In this document: positions 1 through 8,879 of the stretch, piece by piece | Layout of the letters: each line of letters begins with the position of its first letter | How positions within the stretch are numbered: position 1 is the first letter of the stretch | Assembly: GCF_003752025.1 (NCBI RefSeq) | Contig: NZ_RJKR01000010.1 | Location: 62,001-126,000, forward strand | Source of the DNA: Curtobacterium sp. PhB115 | GTDB taxonomy: Bacteria; Actinomycetota; Actinomycetes; Actinomycetales; Microbacteriaceae | Length of the DNA stretch: 64,000 bases | Direction: 5' to 3' | Notes under the pieces: generated by a model | What the model was told of the DNA's origin: nothing | The model's input: the letters and a program-made list of their open reading frames with translations, nothing else | Databases searched by the model: none | Translations under genes and position numbers: made by a program

Positions 1-404
1 GAGCCGAACAGGTACAGCCAGAAGGCGAACCCGTTGAGTCGCGGGAAGGCGACGTCGGGGGCACCGATCTGCAGCGGCATGATCGCGTTCGCGAAGCCGG
101 AGAACAGCGGCGTCGCGAACATCAGCAGCATGATCGTGCCGTGCATCGTGAAGAGCTGGTTGTACTGCTCCTTCGTCGCGACCACGTGCAGGCCGGGCTC
201 GAACAGCTGGGCGCGGATGACCAGGGCCATCACACCCGCGAGCAGGAAGAAGACGAACGACGCGATCAGGTACATGTACCCGATGGTCTTGTGGTCGGTG
301 GAGGTGATCCACCGGACGATGATGTTGCCCTTCCGGCCCACCTTCGACGCCTGGAAGTCCGGCGTCGAGGTCTGGGTCGGTTGGCCGACGAGTGACGTTG
401 TCAT
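1..404 (-). CDS. ctaD: Cytochrome c oxidase subunit I, N-terminal part (cut by window edge)
   Basis: Catalytic haem-copper subunit of the aa3-type cytochrome c oxidase in the cytoplasmic membrane, which reduces oxygen and pumps protons. About 134 N-terminal residues are present, starting with ATG at 404 and running off the left edge. The segment holds the first two membrane helices: the conserved start [20 protein letters not shown], then [20 protein letters not shown], whose His is the expected low-spin haem ligand, and [17 protein letters not shown]. It begins 11 bp after the ctaC stop, so the two subunits are cotranscribed. The rest of the protein, including the binuclear-centre histidines, lies outside the window. 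Confidence 0.96.
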   Translation of the reverse strand, partial: MTTSLVGQPTQTSTPDFQASKVGRKGNIIVRWITSTDHKTIGYMYLIASFVFFLLAGVMALVIRAQLFEPGLHVVATKEQYNQLFTMHGTIMLLMFATPLFSGFANAIMPLQIGAPDVAFPRLNGFAFWLYLFG

Positions 405-415
405 CTGACGAGCCC

Positions 416-1318
416 CTACTTGTTCTCGCTGGACGCCTCGACCGGCGCCTTGTTGTTCGGTTCGTTCGTGTTGGTGTTGTACTCGTCGCCGAGGAGGCCG
501 ACCTTGCCCTGCTCGGTGAGGGTGTCGAGGTACGCCTGGTACTGCGTCGGCGTGACGACCTTCACCTGGAAGAGCATGAGCGAGTGGTACTCACCGCAGA
601 GCTCGGCGCACTTGCCTTGGTAGGTGCCGAGCTTCTCCGGGATGAAGTACTCCCAGTTCGTCTTGCCCGGGAGCATGTCCTTCTTGTAGAGGAAGTCGAT
701 GATCCAGAAGGAGTGGTCGACGTCACGCGAGGAGAGCTCGATCGCGACCTTCTTGCCCTTGGGCAGGTACAGGGTCGGGAGCTGCGACTCGTCGATGGCC
801 CCGTCGGCGTTCTCTTCTTCCTGGGCCTGGATGCCCTGGTAGTAGACGCTGTCCTCGGGGTTGTTCTTGTCGATGTAGTTGAAGTCCCACGCCCAGCGCT
901 TGCCGTAGACGTGGATCGTCGCGTCGGGGTTCGTGAACGGCTTCTCGATCGCGGCCTGGTCCTTCGCGGTGAAGGCGAAGAAGCCGAGCACCAGGATCAG
1001 CGGCACGATCGTGTAGAAGATCTCGAGCGGCATGTTGTAGCGCATCTGCACGGGCAGGCCGGTCTGGCCCTTCCGGCGGCGGTACACGATCGCTGCCCAG
1101 ATGATCAGGCCCCACACGATGAGACCGACGGCGAGGAGCACGACCCAGCTGGTGGTCCACAGGCCGACGATGCGGCTCGTGTGGTTCGTGACGTCCTTCG
1201 TCTCCTCCGTGCCGGGGAGCCATCCGTTCATCTGCTGCTGCGTGCAGCCAGCCAGTGCGATGACCAGACCGACGGCCACCGGGACGGCCGCCCAACGTAT
1301 ACGGCGATTCGAACGCAC
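416..1318 (-). CDS. ctaC: Cytochrome c oxidase subunit II (CuA subunit)
   Basis: Accepts electrons from cytochrome c at its CuA centre and passes them to subunit I. A lipoprotein-type signal (VALAGC-like, cysteine near residue 23) is followed by two membrane helices and a C-terminal cupredoxin domain. The CuA ligands are visible in [16 protein letters not shown] (Cys-x3-Cys-x3-His) with the partner His in [13 protein letters not shown] chose the GTG at 1318 because a GAGAGG sequence lies just upstream; an in-frame TTG at 1333 is possible but sits before that site. About 300 aa, normal for actinobacterial CtaC. It is followed at once by ctaD. Confidence 0.95.
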   Translation of the reverse strand: MRSNRRIRWAAVPVAVGLVIALAGCTQQQMNGWLPGTEETKDVTNHTSRIVGLWTTSWVVLLAVGLIVWGLIIWAAIVYRRRKGQTGLPVQMRYNMPLEIFYTIVPLILVLGFFAFTAKDQAAIEKPFTNPDATIHVYGKRWAWDFNYIDKNNPEDSVYYQGIQAQEEENADGAIDESQLPTLYLPKGKKVAIELSSRDVDHSFWIIDFLYKKDMLPGKTNWEYFIPEKLGTYQGKCAELCGEYHSLMLFQVKVVTPTQYQAYLDTLTEQGKVGLLGDEYNTNTNEPNNKAPVEASSENK

Positions 1319-1539
1319 TGTTACCTCTCGCAAAAGACGTGAGCTCGGAGCCGAGCACAGCGAGCAGCACGGAGGCGGCTCTTGGGTGGCTCCCAGCTTG
1401 ATTGGAACACTCCTAGCTTACTCGCAGCTCGGTACCGCTCGCGCACACCCGACACGCCTCTGGCCCCGATCCGCACCCCCGGAGTCCGGGTTTTCCCCGG
1501 TCATGCCGCGCTCGAGTGCGCCCGCTCCCCCATGGAGAA

Positions 1540-1580
1540 CGCGAGCGGGGAGCGGCCGTGTCGGCCACTCCCCGCTCGCG
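1540..1580 (-). terminator. Hairpin downstream of the Fe-S protein gene
   Basis: An 18-bp stem with one mismatch and a 3-nt loop (arms around 1541-1558 and 1562-1579, GCGAGCGGGGAG paired with CTCCCCGCTCGC). It follows the erpA stop codon on the minus strand and precedes ctaC. There is no U-tract, as usual for high-GC actinobacteria. The 220 bp between the hairpin and ctaC would hold the ctaC promoter, but I see no clear box. Confidence 0.7.
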
Positions 1581-1598
1581 TGTCGGATCGCTCGGCGA

Positions 1599-1970
1599 TC
1601 AGTGGAAGCTGTCACCGCACGCGCAGCTGCCCTGCGCGTTGGGGTTGTCGATCGTGAAGCCCTGCTTCTGGATCGTGTCCTCGAAGTCGATCGTCGCGCC
1701 GTCGAGGTACGGGACGCTCATCTTGTCGACGACGACCTCGACCCCGTCGAACTCGGCGGTGGTGTCACCGTCGAGCAGACGCTCGTCGAAGTAGAGCTGG
1801 TAGATCAGGCCGGAGCAGCCACCGGGCTGCACGGCGAGGCGCAGTCGGAGGTCGTCGCGCCCCTCTTGCTCGAGGAGGCTGGCCACCTTGCCGGCAGCGG
1901 CGTCGCTCAGGAGGACGCCGTGGGACGCTGCCTCGGTCGCCGGTGCTTCGTCGGTGATGGTGTCGCTCAT
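1599..1970 (-). CDS. erpA: HesB/IscA-family iron-sulfur cluster carrier (ErpA type)
   Basis: A-type carrier that delivers Fe-S clusters to apoproteins in the cytoplasm. The 123-aa protein has the three conserved cysteines: one in QPGGCSGLIYQL and two in the C-terminal SCACGDSF. The N-terminal 20 residues are an extra acidic Ala/Thr-rich tail. Start ATG at 1970. It lies 58 bp downstream of the M20 peptidase gene on the same strand and upstream of the cytochrome oxidase genes, a layout that is common in actinobacteria. ErpA and IscA cannot be told apart from sequence alone. Confidence 0.9.
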   Translation of the reverse strand: MSDTITDEAPATEAASHGVLLSDAAAGKVASLLEQEGRDDLRLRLAVQPGGCSGLIYQLYFDERLLDGDTTAEFDGVEVVVDKMSVPYLDGATIDFEDTIQKQGFTIDNPNAQGSCACGDSFH

Positions 1971-2028
1971 CGCGCGTCTCCCTCCGGGCGGTGCCGTTCA
2001 CCGCGCCTGGCGTCGATTGTAAGCACCG

Positions 2029-3480
2029 TCAGCTGCGCGTCGCGAGCCTGGCGAGCAGGATCGTCTCCGACGCGATCGCACGGTGCAGCACGCCGAGGTG
2101 CTGGGACTCGTTCGGGCTGTGCGCACGGGTGTCCGGGTCCTCGACGCCCGTCACCAGGATCTGCGCCTCCGGGAACTCGGCGGCCAGGTCCGAGACGAAC
2201 GGGATCGAGCCGCCGATGCCCTGTTCGACCGCCTCGGCGCCCCAGCCCTCGCGCATGGCGGTCCGGGCCTCCTGCACGGCCCAGCCGGCGGTGTCGACGA
2301 GGAAGCCGTCGCCGCTGTCCGCCTCGGTGATCTCGAGCTTCGCGCCGAACGGCACGTGCTCGCGCAGGTGCCGCTCGACGGCCGCGTACGCCGCCGGACC
2401 GTCCTGCCCGGGGGCGATGCGGACCGAGACGCGGGCGGACACCGTCGGCAGGAGCGTGTTCGAGGCGTTCGCGACGCTCGGGACGTCCATGCCGGTCACG
2501 GTGATCGACGGCTGGAACCACATCCGCGACAGCACCGCGCCGGTGCCGATCGGGCGGACGCCGGGCAGCAGTGCGGCGTCGGCGGCGAGCTCGTCGTCCG
2601 TGCGGTCCGGCACGTCGGCGTCGTACGAGGTCAGGCCCTCGACCGCGACCGAGCCGGCATCGTCGTGCAGCGAGGAGAGCAGCTTCACCATCGGGATCAT
2701 CGCGTCGGGGGCCGCTCCCCCGAACATGCCGCTGTGGCTCGCGTGCTCGAGGGTGGTCAGCGTGAGCTTGAACGTCACGTTCCCGCGCAGGGACACCGTG
2801 ATCGAGGGGACGTCGACCGACCAGTTGTCGCTGTCCGCGACCACGATGACGTCGGCGGCGAGGTGCTCCTTCTGCTCCCGCAGGAACGTGCGGAACGAGC
2901 GGGAGCCGAACTCCTCCTCGCCCTCGACGAACAGCACGACACCGAGGTCGAGGTCGTCGCCGAACTGCGCGTGGATCGCCCGCAGCGAGGCGATGTGCGT
3001 CATCACGCCGGCCTTGTCGTCCGAGGCACCGCGGCCGTACAGCCGGTCACCGCGGAGCGTCGGCTCGAACGGCGGCGTCTCCCAGAGTGCGTCGTCGCCT
3101 TGCGGCTGCACGTCGTGGTGCGCGTAGAGCATCACGGTCGGCTTGCCGTTCCGGGCGGGTCGCACCGCGAGGACCGCCGGCTGGCCGAGGCCCGTCGCCG
3201 CGTCCGCCTCGGCGACGGCGGCCGTGGAGCCGTCGAAGGCCGAGCGGATGATCCGCACGTCGTCGGCGCCGAACACGCCGGTGGACCGCGCCAGGTCCGC
3301 GACGGCCTCGGCGCTCGCCCGCACGTTCGCGGGGTCGAACGCCGACCAGGACACCGACGGCAGGCGCACGAGCGCGGACAGATCGGCGATCGTGGCGGGC
3401 AGTGCGCCCTGCACCTGTTCGCGGAGGGCGTCGAGGAGTGCGGGGTCGGTCGCGGTGCTGTGCTGTTCGGTGTCGGTCAT
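2029..3480 (-). CDS. M20-family metallodipeptidase
   Basis: Cytoplasmic zinc dipeptidase or carboxypeptidase of the M20/M25/M40 superfamily, 483 aa from ATG at 3480. Metal-binding motifs are present: MLYAHHDVQPQGD (first His), RGASDDKAG (bridging Asp), FVEGEEEFGS (catalytic Glu followed by metal Glu) and VVADSDNW (metal Asp). The dimerisation lid domain follows and includes HASHSGMFGG. A longer upstream extension in the same frame has no support, because it would run through the divergent promoter region shared with the DUF3043 gene. The substrate is unknown; members of this subgroup cleave Xaa-His or other short peptides. Confidence 0.9.
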   Translation of the reverse strand: MTDTEQHSTATDPALLDALREQVQGALPATIADLSALVRLPSVSWSAFDPANVRASAEAVADLARSTGVFGADDVRIIRSAFDGSTAAVAEADAATGLGQPAVLAVRPARNGKPTVMLYAHHDVQPQGDDALWETPPFEPTLRGDRLYGRGASDDKAGVMTHIASLRAIHAQFGDDLDLGVVLFVEGEEEFGSRSFRTFLREQKEHLAADVIVVADSDNWSVDVPSITVSLRGNVTFKLTLTTLEHASHSGMFGGAAPDAMIPMVKLLSSLHDDAGSVAVEGLTSYDADVPDRTDDELAADAALLPGVRPIGTGAVLSRMWFQPSITVTGMDVPSVANASNTLLPTVSARVSVRIAPGQDGPAAYAAVERHLREHVPFGAKLEITEADSGDGFLVDTAGWAVQEARTAMREGWGAEAVEQGIGGSIPFVSDLAAEFPEAQILVTGVEDPDTRAHSPNESQHLGVLHRAIASETILLARLATRS

Positions 3481-3533
3481 GCCCGGTAATCTAGAGGACG
3501 ATCCCGCACGCACACCGCCGTTAGGAACGCACC

Positions 3534-4109
3534 GTGGCGAAGGCAGCCCCCAAGACCAACACGACCGTGAACCCCTCCGAGGAAGAACTCCTCGAGCAGG
3601 GCAAGGGCCGCCCGACGCCGTCCCGCCGTGAGCGCGAGGCCGCGAACCGTCGCCCGCTCGTCGGCAACACGCCGGTGGACAAGAAGGCGGCGCGTGCACG
3701 GCTCAACTCCGACCGCGAGCGTGCCCGAGTCGGCATGGCGAACGGCGAGGAGCGCTACCTGCCGGCGAAGGACCGCGGTGACCAGCGACGCTTCGTCCGC
3801 AACTGGATCGATGCCCGCTGGAACGTCGGCGAGATCATGATGCCGGTGCTCGTCGTCTTCCTGATCGTCGGTTTCGCAGCGTCGCAGACCGCACTCGCCT
3901 CGTACTCGCTCCTGCTCGTCTGGGCGTTCGTGGCACTCTTCGTGATCGACTGCGTCGTGCTCTGGCTCTCCCTGCGCCGCAAGCTCACCACGAAGTTCGG
4001 CGAGATGCAGCGCGGCACGTTCCTCTACATCCTGACGCGGGCGTGGCAGCTGCGCTTCCTGCGTCTGCCGAAGCCGCAGGTCAAGCGGGGCCAGTACCCC
4101 ACGCTCTGA
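3534..4109 (+). CDS. DUF3043 membrane protein
   Basis: A conserved actinobacterial protein of unknown function, 191 aa from GTG at 3534 with an AGGA-type site upstream. The N-terminal 95 residues are highly charged and soluble (EEELLEQGKGRPTPSRRERE, then RYLPAKDRGDQRRFVR). Two membrane helices follow at about residues 105-150 (MPVLVVFLIVGFAASQ and LLLVWAFVALFVIDCVVLWL), and then a basic cytoplasmic tail. It is transcribed away from the M20 peptidase gene from a 53-bp shared region and ends at a strong hairpin. Confidence 0.85.
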   Translation: MAKAAPKTNTTVNPSEEELLEQGKGRPTPSRREREAANRRPLVGNTPVDKKAARARLNSDRERARVGMANGEERYLPAKDRGDQRRFVRNWIDARWNVGEIMMPVLVVFLIVGFAASQTALASYSLLLVWAFVALFVIDCVVLWLSLRRKLTTKFGEMQRGTFLYILTRAWQLRFLRLPKPQVKRGQYPTL

Positions 4110-4126
4110 CCCGCGCGCGAGCGCAC

Positions 4127-4161
4127 CGAAGCGCCGTCCGGCCTCGCCGGGCGGCGCTTCG
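4127..4161 (+). terminator. Hairpin after the DUF3043 gene
   Basis: Arms CGAAGCGCCG and CGGCGCTTCG with an inner CCGG/CCGG pairing, 18 bp after the DUF3043 stop codon. It is a typical GC-rich stem without a U-tract. Confidence 0.75.
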
Positions 4162-4170
4162 TCGTTCCCG

Positions 4171-4359
4171 CGCAGCGCGCGCGGCGCGATGGTGAGCAGA
4201 AATGGTCGAGTCAGTAGCGCGCACCCGACCATTTCTGCTCACGAAACGGAGGGGCGGGCGGCGCGCGGCGCGGCGCGCGGCGCGGCGCGCAGCGCGCGCG
4301 GCGCGATGGTGAGCAGAAATGGTCGAGTCGGCAGCGCGCACCCGACCATTTCTGCTCAT
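4171..4359. repeat. Two direct copies of the GTGAGCAGAAATGGTCG hairpin
   Basis: The same stretch of about 70 bp occurs twice, at 4171-4243 and 4289-4359. Each copy starts with a GC-only stretch and ends in a hairpin with 16-17-bp arms (GTGAGCAGAAATGGTCG and its reverse complement) and a 17-nt loop. The arms are at 4192-4208/4226-4242 and 4309-4325/4343-4358. A third copy lies at 32228-32280. The hairpins are AT-richer than their surroundings. They lie in the 476-bp gene-free stretch between the convergent DUF3043 and pyrD genes, so they could act as bidirectional terminators, but the arm conservation suggests a dispersed repeat family. Confidence 0.85.
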
Positions 4360-4398
4360 CAAGCGGCAGGCGGCGCGAGCCCCACGCGCGCACAGGGC

Positions 4399-4446
4399 GG
4401 ACGGGAGGCGCGGGACGGCGCCGCCACGGACCTCCCGGCCGTCCGG
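4399..4446. repeat. GGAGGC-type palindrome (module 1), single copy
   Basis: Imperfect palindrome with outer arms GGACGGGAGG and CCTCCCGGCCGTCC and a central GGCGCC. It matches the palindromes at 27260, 32306 (four copies), 37261, 56174 and 60376 in its GGAGG/CCTCC shoulders. It lies between convergent genes. Confidence 0.75.
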
Positions 4447-4487
4447 GGCGTGCGTGACGCCGGGGGCGGCCCCGTGGTGCGTCAGCG

Positions 4488-4585
4488 CGTCCGGGTCAGC
4501 ACGCTCAGCGCGCTCAGCGCTCAGCGCGCTCAGCACGCGCAGCGCAGCGCAGCACGCGCAGCGCAGCACGCGCAGCGCAGCGCGC
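4488..4585. repeat. Low-complexity GCGCTCAGC / CACGCGCAGCG repeats after pyrD
   Basis: A run of short, imperfect repeats of GCGCTCAGC and ACGCGCAGCGCAGC that reaches the pyrD stop codon and merges into its last codons, which encode an Arg-rich tail. No gene is present here. Open frames across this stretch are by-products of its composition. Confidence 0.8.
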
Positions 4586-5662
4586 TCAGCGCGTGGCGCG
4601 CCGCAAGCGACGCCGCCGCAAGCGGTTGATGCGGGTCGCCCAGGTCGGCCCCTCGTAGAGGAACGCCGTGTAGCCCTGCACGAGCGTCGCGCCGGCCTCG
4701 ATGCGGTCCTGGACGTCCTGCTCGGTGGTGACACCGCCGACCGCGATCACGCAGAAGTCGTCCGGCACGGCGGCACGGACGCGCCGCAGGACCTCGAGCG
4801 ACCGTGCGGCGACGGGTGCGCCGGAGAGCCCCCCGGCGCCCATCGCCTCGACGTCGGACGGGTCGGCGGTCAGGTTCTCGCGCGAGATCGTGGTGTTGTT
4901 CGCGATGACCCCGGCGAGCCCGAGCGACACCGCGAGCTCCGCGATGGCGTCGACCTGCTCGTCGGTCAGGTCCGGCGCGATCTTGACGAGCACGGGGACC
5001 CGGCCGGCAGAGTCACGCACCGCGGACAGCAGCGGACGGAGCTGGTCGAGCTCCTGCAGGCCGCGCAGACCCGGGGTGTTCGGCGAGCTGACGTTGACCG
5101 CCAGGTAGTCGGCGAACGGCGCGAGCAGGCGGGTGGACTCGAGGTAGTCGTCGACGGCGTCCTCGACCGCGACGACCCGGCTCTTGCCGATGTTCACACC
5201 GATGACGGGACGGCCGGGGTTCCGCCGGGCTCGCTCGAGGCGTCGTGCTGCAGCGGGCGCGCCGTGGTTGTTGAAGCCCATCCGGTTGATGAGCGCCCGG
5301 TCGGCGATGAGCCGGAAGAGTCGCGGTCGCTCGTTGCCGGGCTGGGGCTTCGCGGTGATCGTGCCGACCTCGACGTGGCCGAAGCCGAGCAGACCGAGTC
5401 CGCCGATGCCCTTGGCGTCCTTGTCGAACCCGGCGGCGAGGCCGAACCGGGACGGGAAGTGGATCCCCATCGTGGTGATGCCGTCCTTGCCCGAGGGCCG
5501 GGAGTACCGCTCGACCAGACCGCTCACGATCGGGACGTGCGGCAACACCTTGATGACCGCGAACGCGAGGTGGTGGGCCCGCTCCGGGTCCATGTTCGCG
5601 AACACGGAACGGAACACGACGGCGTAGCCACCGCGGACGAGTCGTTCCGCGATGTTGCTCAC
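4586..5662 (-). CDS. pyrD: Dihydroorotate dehydrogenase (quinone), class 2
   Basis: Oxidises dihydroorotate to orotate with FMN and passes electrons to membrane quinone, the fourth step of pyrimidine synthesis. The 358 aa include the class 2 N-terminal membrane-binding helices ([21 protein letters not shown]) and FMN/substrate motifs [20 protein letters not shown] and [11 protein letters not shown], whose Ser is the class 2 catalytic base. The GTG start at 5662 overlaps the nrdR stop by 4 bp, so translation is coupled. The C-terminus ends in a run of arginines encoded by the edge of a low-complexity repeat, which may be a recent extension. Confidence 0.95.
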   Translation of the reverse strand: MSNIAERLVRGGYAVVFRSVFANMDPERAHHLAFAVIKVLPHVPIVSGLVERYSRPSGKDGITTMGIHFPSRFGLAAGFDKDAKGIGGLGLLGFGHVEVGTITAKPQPGNERPRLFRLIADRALINRMGFNNHGAPAAARRLERARRNPGRPVIGVNIGKSRVVAVEDAVDDYLESTRLLAPFADYLAVNVSSPNTPGLRGLQELDQLRPLLSAVRDSAGRVPVLVKIAPDLTDEQVDAIAELAVSLGLAGVIANNTTISRENLTADPSDVEAMGAGGLSGAPVAARSLEVLRRVRAAVPDDFCVIAVGGVTTEQDVQDRIEAGATLVQGYTAFLYEGPTWATRINRLRRRRLRRATR

Positions 5663-6135
5663 GCGTCGGCGCCCGTCGCCGTGGCGCTGTGGTGGTCGAT
5701 GCGGAGCTGGCCGATGGCGTCCTCGAAGTCCTCGAGCGAGTCGAAGGCCTGGTAGACGCTGGCGAACCGGAGGTACGCGACCTCGTCGAGCTCACGGAGC
5801 GGCGCGAGGATCGCGAGCCCGATGTCGTTCGCGTCGATCTGGCTCGAGCCGGAGGACCGCACGGTCTCCTCGACCCGCTGCGCGAGCACCGCGAGGTCGC
5901 CGTCGGTGACCGGGCGGCCCTGGCACGCCTTGCGCACGCCGGAGACGATCTTGTCGCGGCTGAAGGGTTCGGTGACGCCGTTGCGCTTCACCACGTTGAG
6001 CGAAGCGGTCTCGGTCGTCGAGAACCGGCGCCCGCAGTTGGGGCACTGGCGGCGGCGTCGGATGGAGGTACCGTCGTCGCTCGTCCGGGAGTCGACGACG
6101 CGGGAGTCCGGGTGGCGGCAGAAGGGGCAGAACAT
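5659..6135 (-). CDS. nrdR: Transcriptional repressor NrdR
   Basis: ATP/dATP-responsive repressor of ribonucleotide reductase genes. 158 aa with a zinc ribbon (CPFC at residues 3-6 and CPNC at 31-34) followed by an ATP-cone domain at about 49-139 ([20 protein letters not shown]). Length and motifs match the family. It lies 13 bp downstream of hisD and overlaps pyrD. The hisD-nrdR pairing is seen in other actinobacteria. Confidence 0.96.
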   Translation of the reverse strand: MFCPFCRHPDSRVVDSRTSDDGTSIRRRRQCPNCGRRFSTTETASLNVVKRNGVTEPFSRDKIVSGVRKACQGRPVTDGDLAVLAQRVEETVRSSGSSQIDANDIGLAILAPLRELDEVAYLRFASVYQAFDSLEDFEDAIGQLRIDHHSATATGADA

Positions 6136-6148
6136 GTCGTCGCCCAGG

Positions 6149-7456
6149 CTACCGGTTCGTGCGCTCCGTCACGGCGGCGCCGTGCGCGGGGAGCTGCTCC
6201 TCCGTCGACAGGGCGACGATGTGCCCGGCGACCTCGTCGAGGGCCGTGGCCGAGTACCGGATGACCTGCTGCGGCCGGAGGAACGTCGACGCGGACAGCC
6301 CGGAGCCGAAGCGTGCCTGGCCGCCGGTGGGCAGCACGTGGTTCGACCCGGCCAGGTAGTCCCCCAGGCTGACGGGCGTGCTCGGTCCGACGAACACCGC
6401 ACCGGCGGCGTCGATGTCGGCGAGCACGGCGTCGTCGTCCGCGGTCTGGATCTCGAGGTGCTCCGGCCCGTACGCGTTGCTGACGGTCGCGGCGTCGGCG
6501 AGCGAGTCCACCAGCACGACCGCCGACTGCGGTCCGTCCAGGGCGGCCTGGAGGCGCGCAGCCGTCCCGAGCACCGCCGTGCGTTCCGGGATGGCGGCTT
6601 CCACCGCGTCGGCGAACGCCGCCGACGTCGTCACCAGCACACTGCCGGCCTGCTCGTCGTGCTCGGCCTGGCTGATGAGGTCGGCGGCGACGAACCCGGG
6701 GTCGGCGGTGTCGTCCGCGATCACGAGGATCTCGGTGGCACCGGCCTCGGCGTCGATGCCGACGACCCCGCGCACCAGGCGCTTCGCCGCGGCGACGTAG
6801 TTGTTGCCAGGGCCGGTGACGAGGTCGACCGGTTCGAGGTCGATCGACGGCACGCCGTACGCCAGCGCACCGATCGCGCCGGCACCGCCCATCGCGTAGA
6901 CCTCGTCGATGCCGAGCAGCCCGGCCGCGGCGAGGATCGTCGGGTGCACCGCGCCGCCGTGGTCGCGCTGCGGCGGGGACACGAGGGCGATCGAGCGGAC
7001 GCCGGCGACCTGGGCCGGCACCACGTTCATCACGACGCTCGACGGGTACACGGCCTTGCCGCCGGGCACGTACAGGCCGACGCGGCGCATCGGCTGCCAG
7101 CGCTGGTGGACCTCGGCGCCGTCGGCGAGCGTGGTGACCGAGGCGGCGGGCACCTGGGCGGCGCTGGCGGCCCGGACGCGGCGGATGGCCTCGTCGAGGG
7201 CCGTCCGGAGCTCCGGGGTGAGACCGGCGACGGCCGCGGCGATCTCGGCGGCGGGCACGCGGACGTTCGCGGGGGCACCGCCGTCGAACCGTTCGGCCTG
7301 GTCGCGCAGCGCGTCCGCTCCCCGGTGTCGGACGTCCTGGACGAGCTCGCGCGCGGCGTCGACGGCGTGCGAGACGTCGCCGATGGCACGGGGCATGAGT
7401 CGGAGGAGTTCGGCACGGGCGGGCAGGCCGCCGCGGAGGTCGATTCGCTGCATCAT
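6149..7456 (-). CDS. hisD: Histidinol dehydrogenase
   Basis: Catalyses the last two steps of histidine synthesis, L-histidinol to L-histidine, using NAD and zinc. 435 aa starting with tandem ATG codons at 7456. Conserved segments include [51 protein letters not shown] and [15 protein letters not shown]. No other his gene is near, so here it travels with nrdR and pyrD. The 52 bp separating it from the divergent WsaF-like gene mark the left edge of the glycan island. Confidence 0.96.
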   Translation of the reverse strand: MMQRIDLRGGLPARAELLRLMPRAIGDVSHAVDAARELVQDVRHRGADALRDQAERFDGGAPANVRVPAAEIAAAVAGLTPELRTALDEAIRRVRAASAAQVPAASVTTLADGAEVHQRWQPMRRVGLYVPGGKAVYPSSVVMNVVPAQVAGVRSIALVSPPQRDHGGAVHPTILAAAGLLGIDEVYAMGGAGAIGALAYGVPSIDLEPVDLVTGPGNNYVAAAKRLVRGVVGIDAEAGATEILVIADDTADPGFVAADLISQAEHDEQAGSVLVTTSAAFADAVEAAIPERTAVLGTAARLQAALDGPQSAVVLVDSLADAATVSNAYGPEHLEIQTADDDAVLADIDAAGAVFVGPSTPVSLGDYLAGSNHVLPTGGQARFGSGLSASTFLRPQQVIRYSATALDEVAGHIVALSTEEQLPAHGAAVTERTNR

Positions 7457-7508
7457 CAGGGGACAAGCCTACCGAGGCGGACCGCGCGGCCCAGTAACGT
7501 GAGGGACG

Positions 7509-8879
7509 ATGAACTTCGAGAAGGCCCGGCGCCTCGTCAGCGACCTCGTGCGCGTCAACGAGCGGTACGCGCGGGACGGCCACTACAGGAACGACGTCCG
7601 CGAACGACTCGGCCGGACGGTGTCCCGCATCGACGTCGGTGTCGCCCGGCGGGAGCGCGACCGTGCACCGCTGACCGCCCGTCCGTTCGAGGGGCTGGTC
7701 GAGACGAGCCTGGCGATCGCCGGCATCCGGACCGTCGACCGCGCGCCCGAGGTCGTCCTCGTCGTCGACGAGCTGCGCGAGGGCGCCGCGTTCGCCGGTG
7801 TGCAGACCGCCCTCGCCGTCGCGATCGCGCTCGGTGCGCGACTCGGACGCCCGGTCCGGGTCGTCATGGTCCGCTGGACGACACCGGGCAACAGCGCCGC
7901 CGCCGCCGAGGCTCTCGTCGCCGACCGGTTCCCGGAGTCGCGCGTCGACGGCCGCCCGGGGGTCCAGGTCGTCCGCCGCGAGGACGTCCTCGGCACCGAG
8001 TTCGGCCGCGACGACGTGTGGATCGCCACGCACTGGAAGACGGCGCACCCGATCGACGTCGCCGTGACCGCCGGCGTGATCGCCCGCGACCGCGTCGTGT
8101 ACCTGGTGCAGGACTACGAGCCCGGTTTCAGCCCGTGGTCGACCGAGTACGCGGTCGCTGCCTCCACCTACCGCGCCGGTTTCCGGATGCTCGTGAACTC
8201 GGAGCCGCTCCGCCGGTACCTCTCCGAGGTCGAGGGCCTCGACGTGCCGTCCGAGCGCACCTTCGCCCCGCACCTCGACGTCGACCTGCTCGACCGTGTC
8301 GCGGGTGCCCGGCAGCACGAGGACGTCGTGCGCGTCCTCTTCTACGGCCGTCCGGGCAAGCACCGCAACCTGTTCCGGCTCGGGGTCGCCGCACTGCGCG
8401 TCGCCGTGCAGGAGCTCGCCGCCGACGGCATCCGGGTCGAGTTCCACTCCGCCGGCGAGCAGCACGGCGACGTCGAGCTCGACGGCGGCCGGGGCGACGT
8501 CAAGCTCGTGAGCCACGGCACGATGCCCTGGGACGACTACTTCCGCTTCATCGCGTCGACGAACGTGGTCCTGTCGTTGCAGCACAGCCCGCACCCCAGC
8601 CACCCGCCGTTCGACGGTGCGATCTCCGGCGCACGGGTGGTGACGAACGAGTTCCGCGACACCCGGGCGCACCTGCACCCGAACCTCACCGCGGTCCCCG
8701 CCGACGCCCGGTCCCTCGGACTCGCCGTCGCCGATGCCGTCCGCCGCGCCGCAGCGGACGGACCCACCGGGTTCGTGCCGCTCGCCGACGGTGCGCTCGG
8801 CGGCCCGCTCGACGCCGCGGTCGACGCGCTCGCCACCGAACTCGACCGCACGGACGCACACGAGGAGACCACCCGATGA
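7509..8879 (+). CDS. WsaF-like glycosyltransferase (rhamnosyltransferase family)
   Basis: Likely a GT-B glycosyltransferase of the WsaF type, named after the S-layer glycan rhamnosyltransferase of Geobacillus. The 456-aa protein shows the family signature QDYEPGFSPWSTEYAVA after a Rossmann-like first half (VVLVVDELREGAAFAGVQTA). The second half has VRVLFYGRPGKHRNLFRLG and a donor-site region with SLQHSPHPSHPPFDGAISGA. No membrane segments are visible, so it would act at the cytoplasmic face. ATG at 7509 follows TGAGGG closely. It overlaps the next GT gene by 4 bp (ATGA). The actual sugar is inferred from family only. Confidence 0.82.
   Translation: MNFEKARRLVSDLVRVNERYARDGHYRNDVRERLGRTVSRIDVGVARRERDRAPLTARPFEGLVETSLAIAGIRTVDRAPEVVLVVDELREGAAFAGVQTALAVAIALGARLGRPVRVVMVRWTTPGNSAAAAEALVADRFPESRVDGRPGVQVVRREDVLGTEFGRDDVWIATHWKTAHPIDVAVTAGVIARDRVVYLVQDYEPGFSPWSTEYAVAASTYRAGFRMLVNSEPLRRYLSEVEGLDVPSERTFAPHLDVDLLDRVAGARQHEDVVRVLFYGRPGKHRNLFRLGVAALRVAVQELAADGIRVEFHSAGEQHGDVELDGGRGDVKLVSHGTMPWDDYFRFIASTNVVLSLQHSPHPSHPPFDGAISGARVVTNEFRDTRAHLHPNLTAVPADARSLGLAVADAVRRAAADGPTGFVPLADGALGGPLDAAVDALATELDRTDAHEETTR

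Noticed and set aside
4189..4629. Possible small proteins starting MVSRNGRV near 4189 and 32184
   Set aside because: They are translations of the GTGAGCAGAAATGGTCG hairpins and surrounding GC repeats; coding signal and ribosome sites are missing.
5822..8875. Long plus-strand extension upstream of the GT2 gene at 8876
   Set aside because: Only the part from 8876 has GT2 motifs. The rest lies antisense to nrdR and hisD and in the wrong frame of the WsaF-like gene; the ATGA overlap marks the true start.
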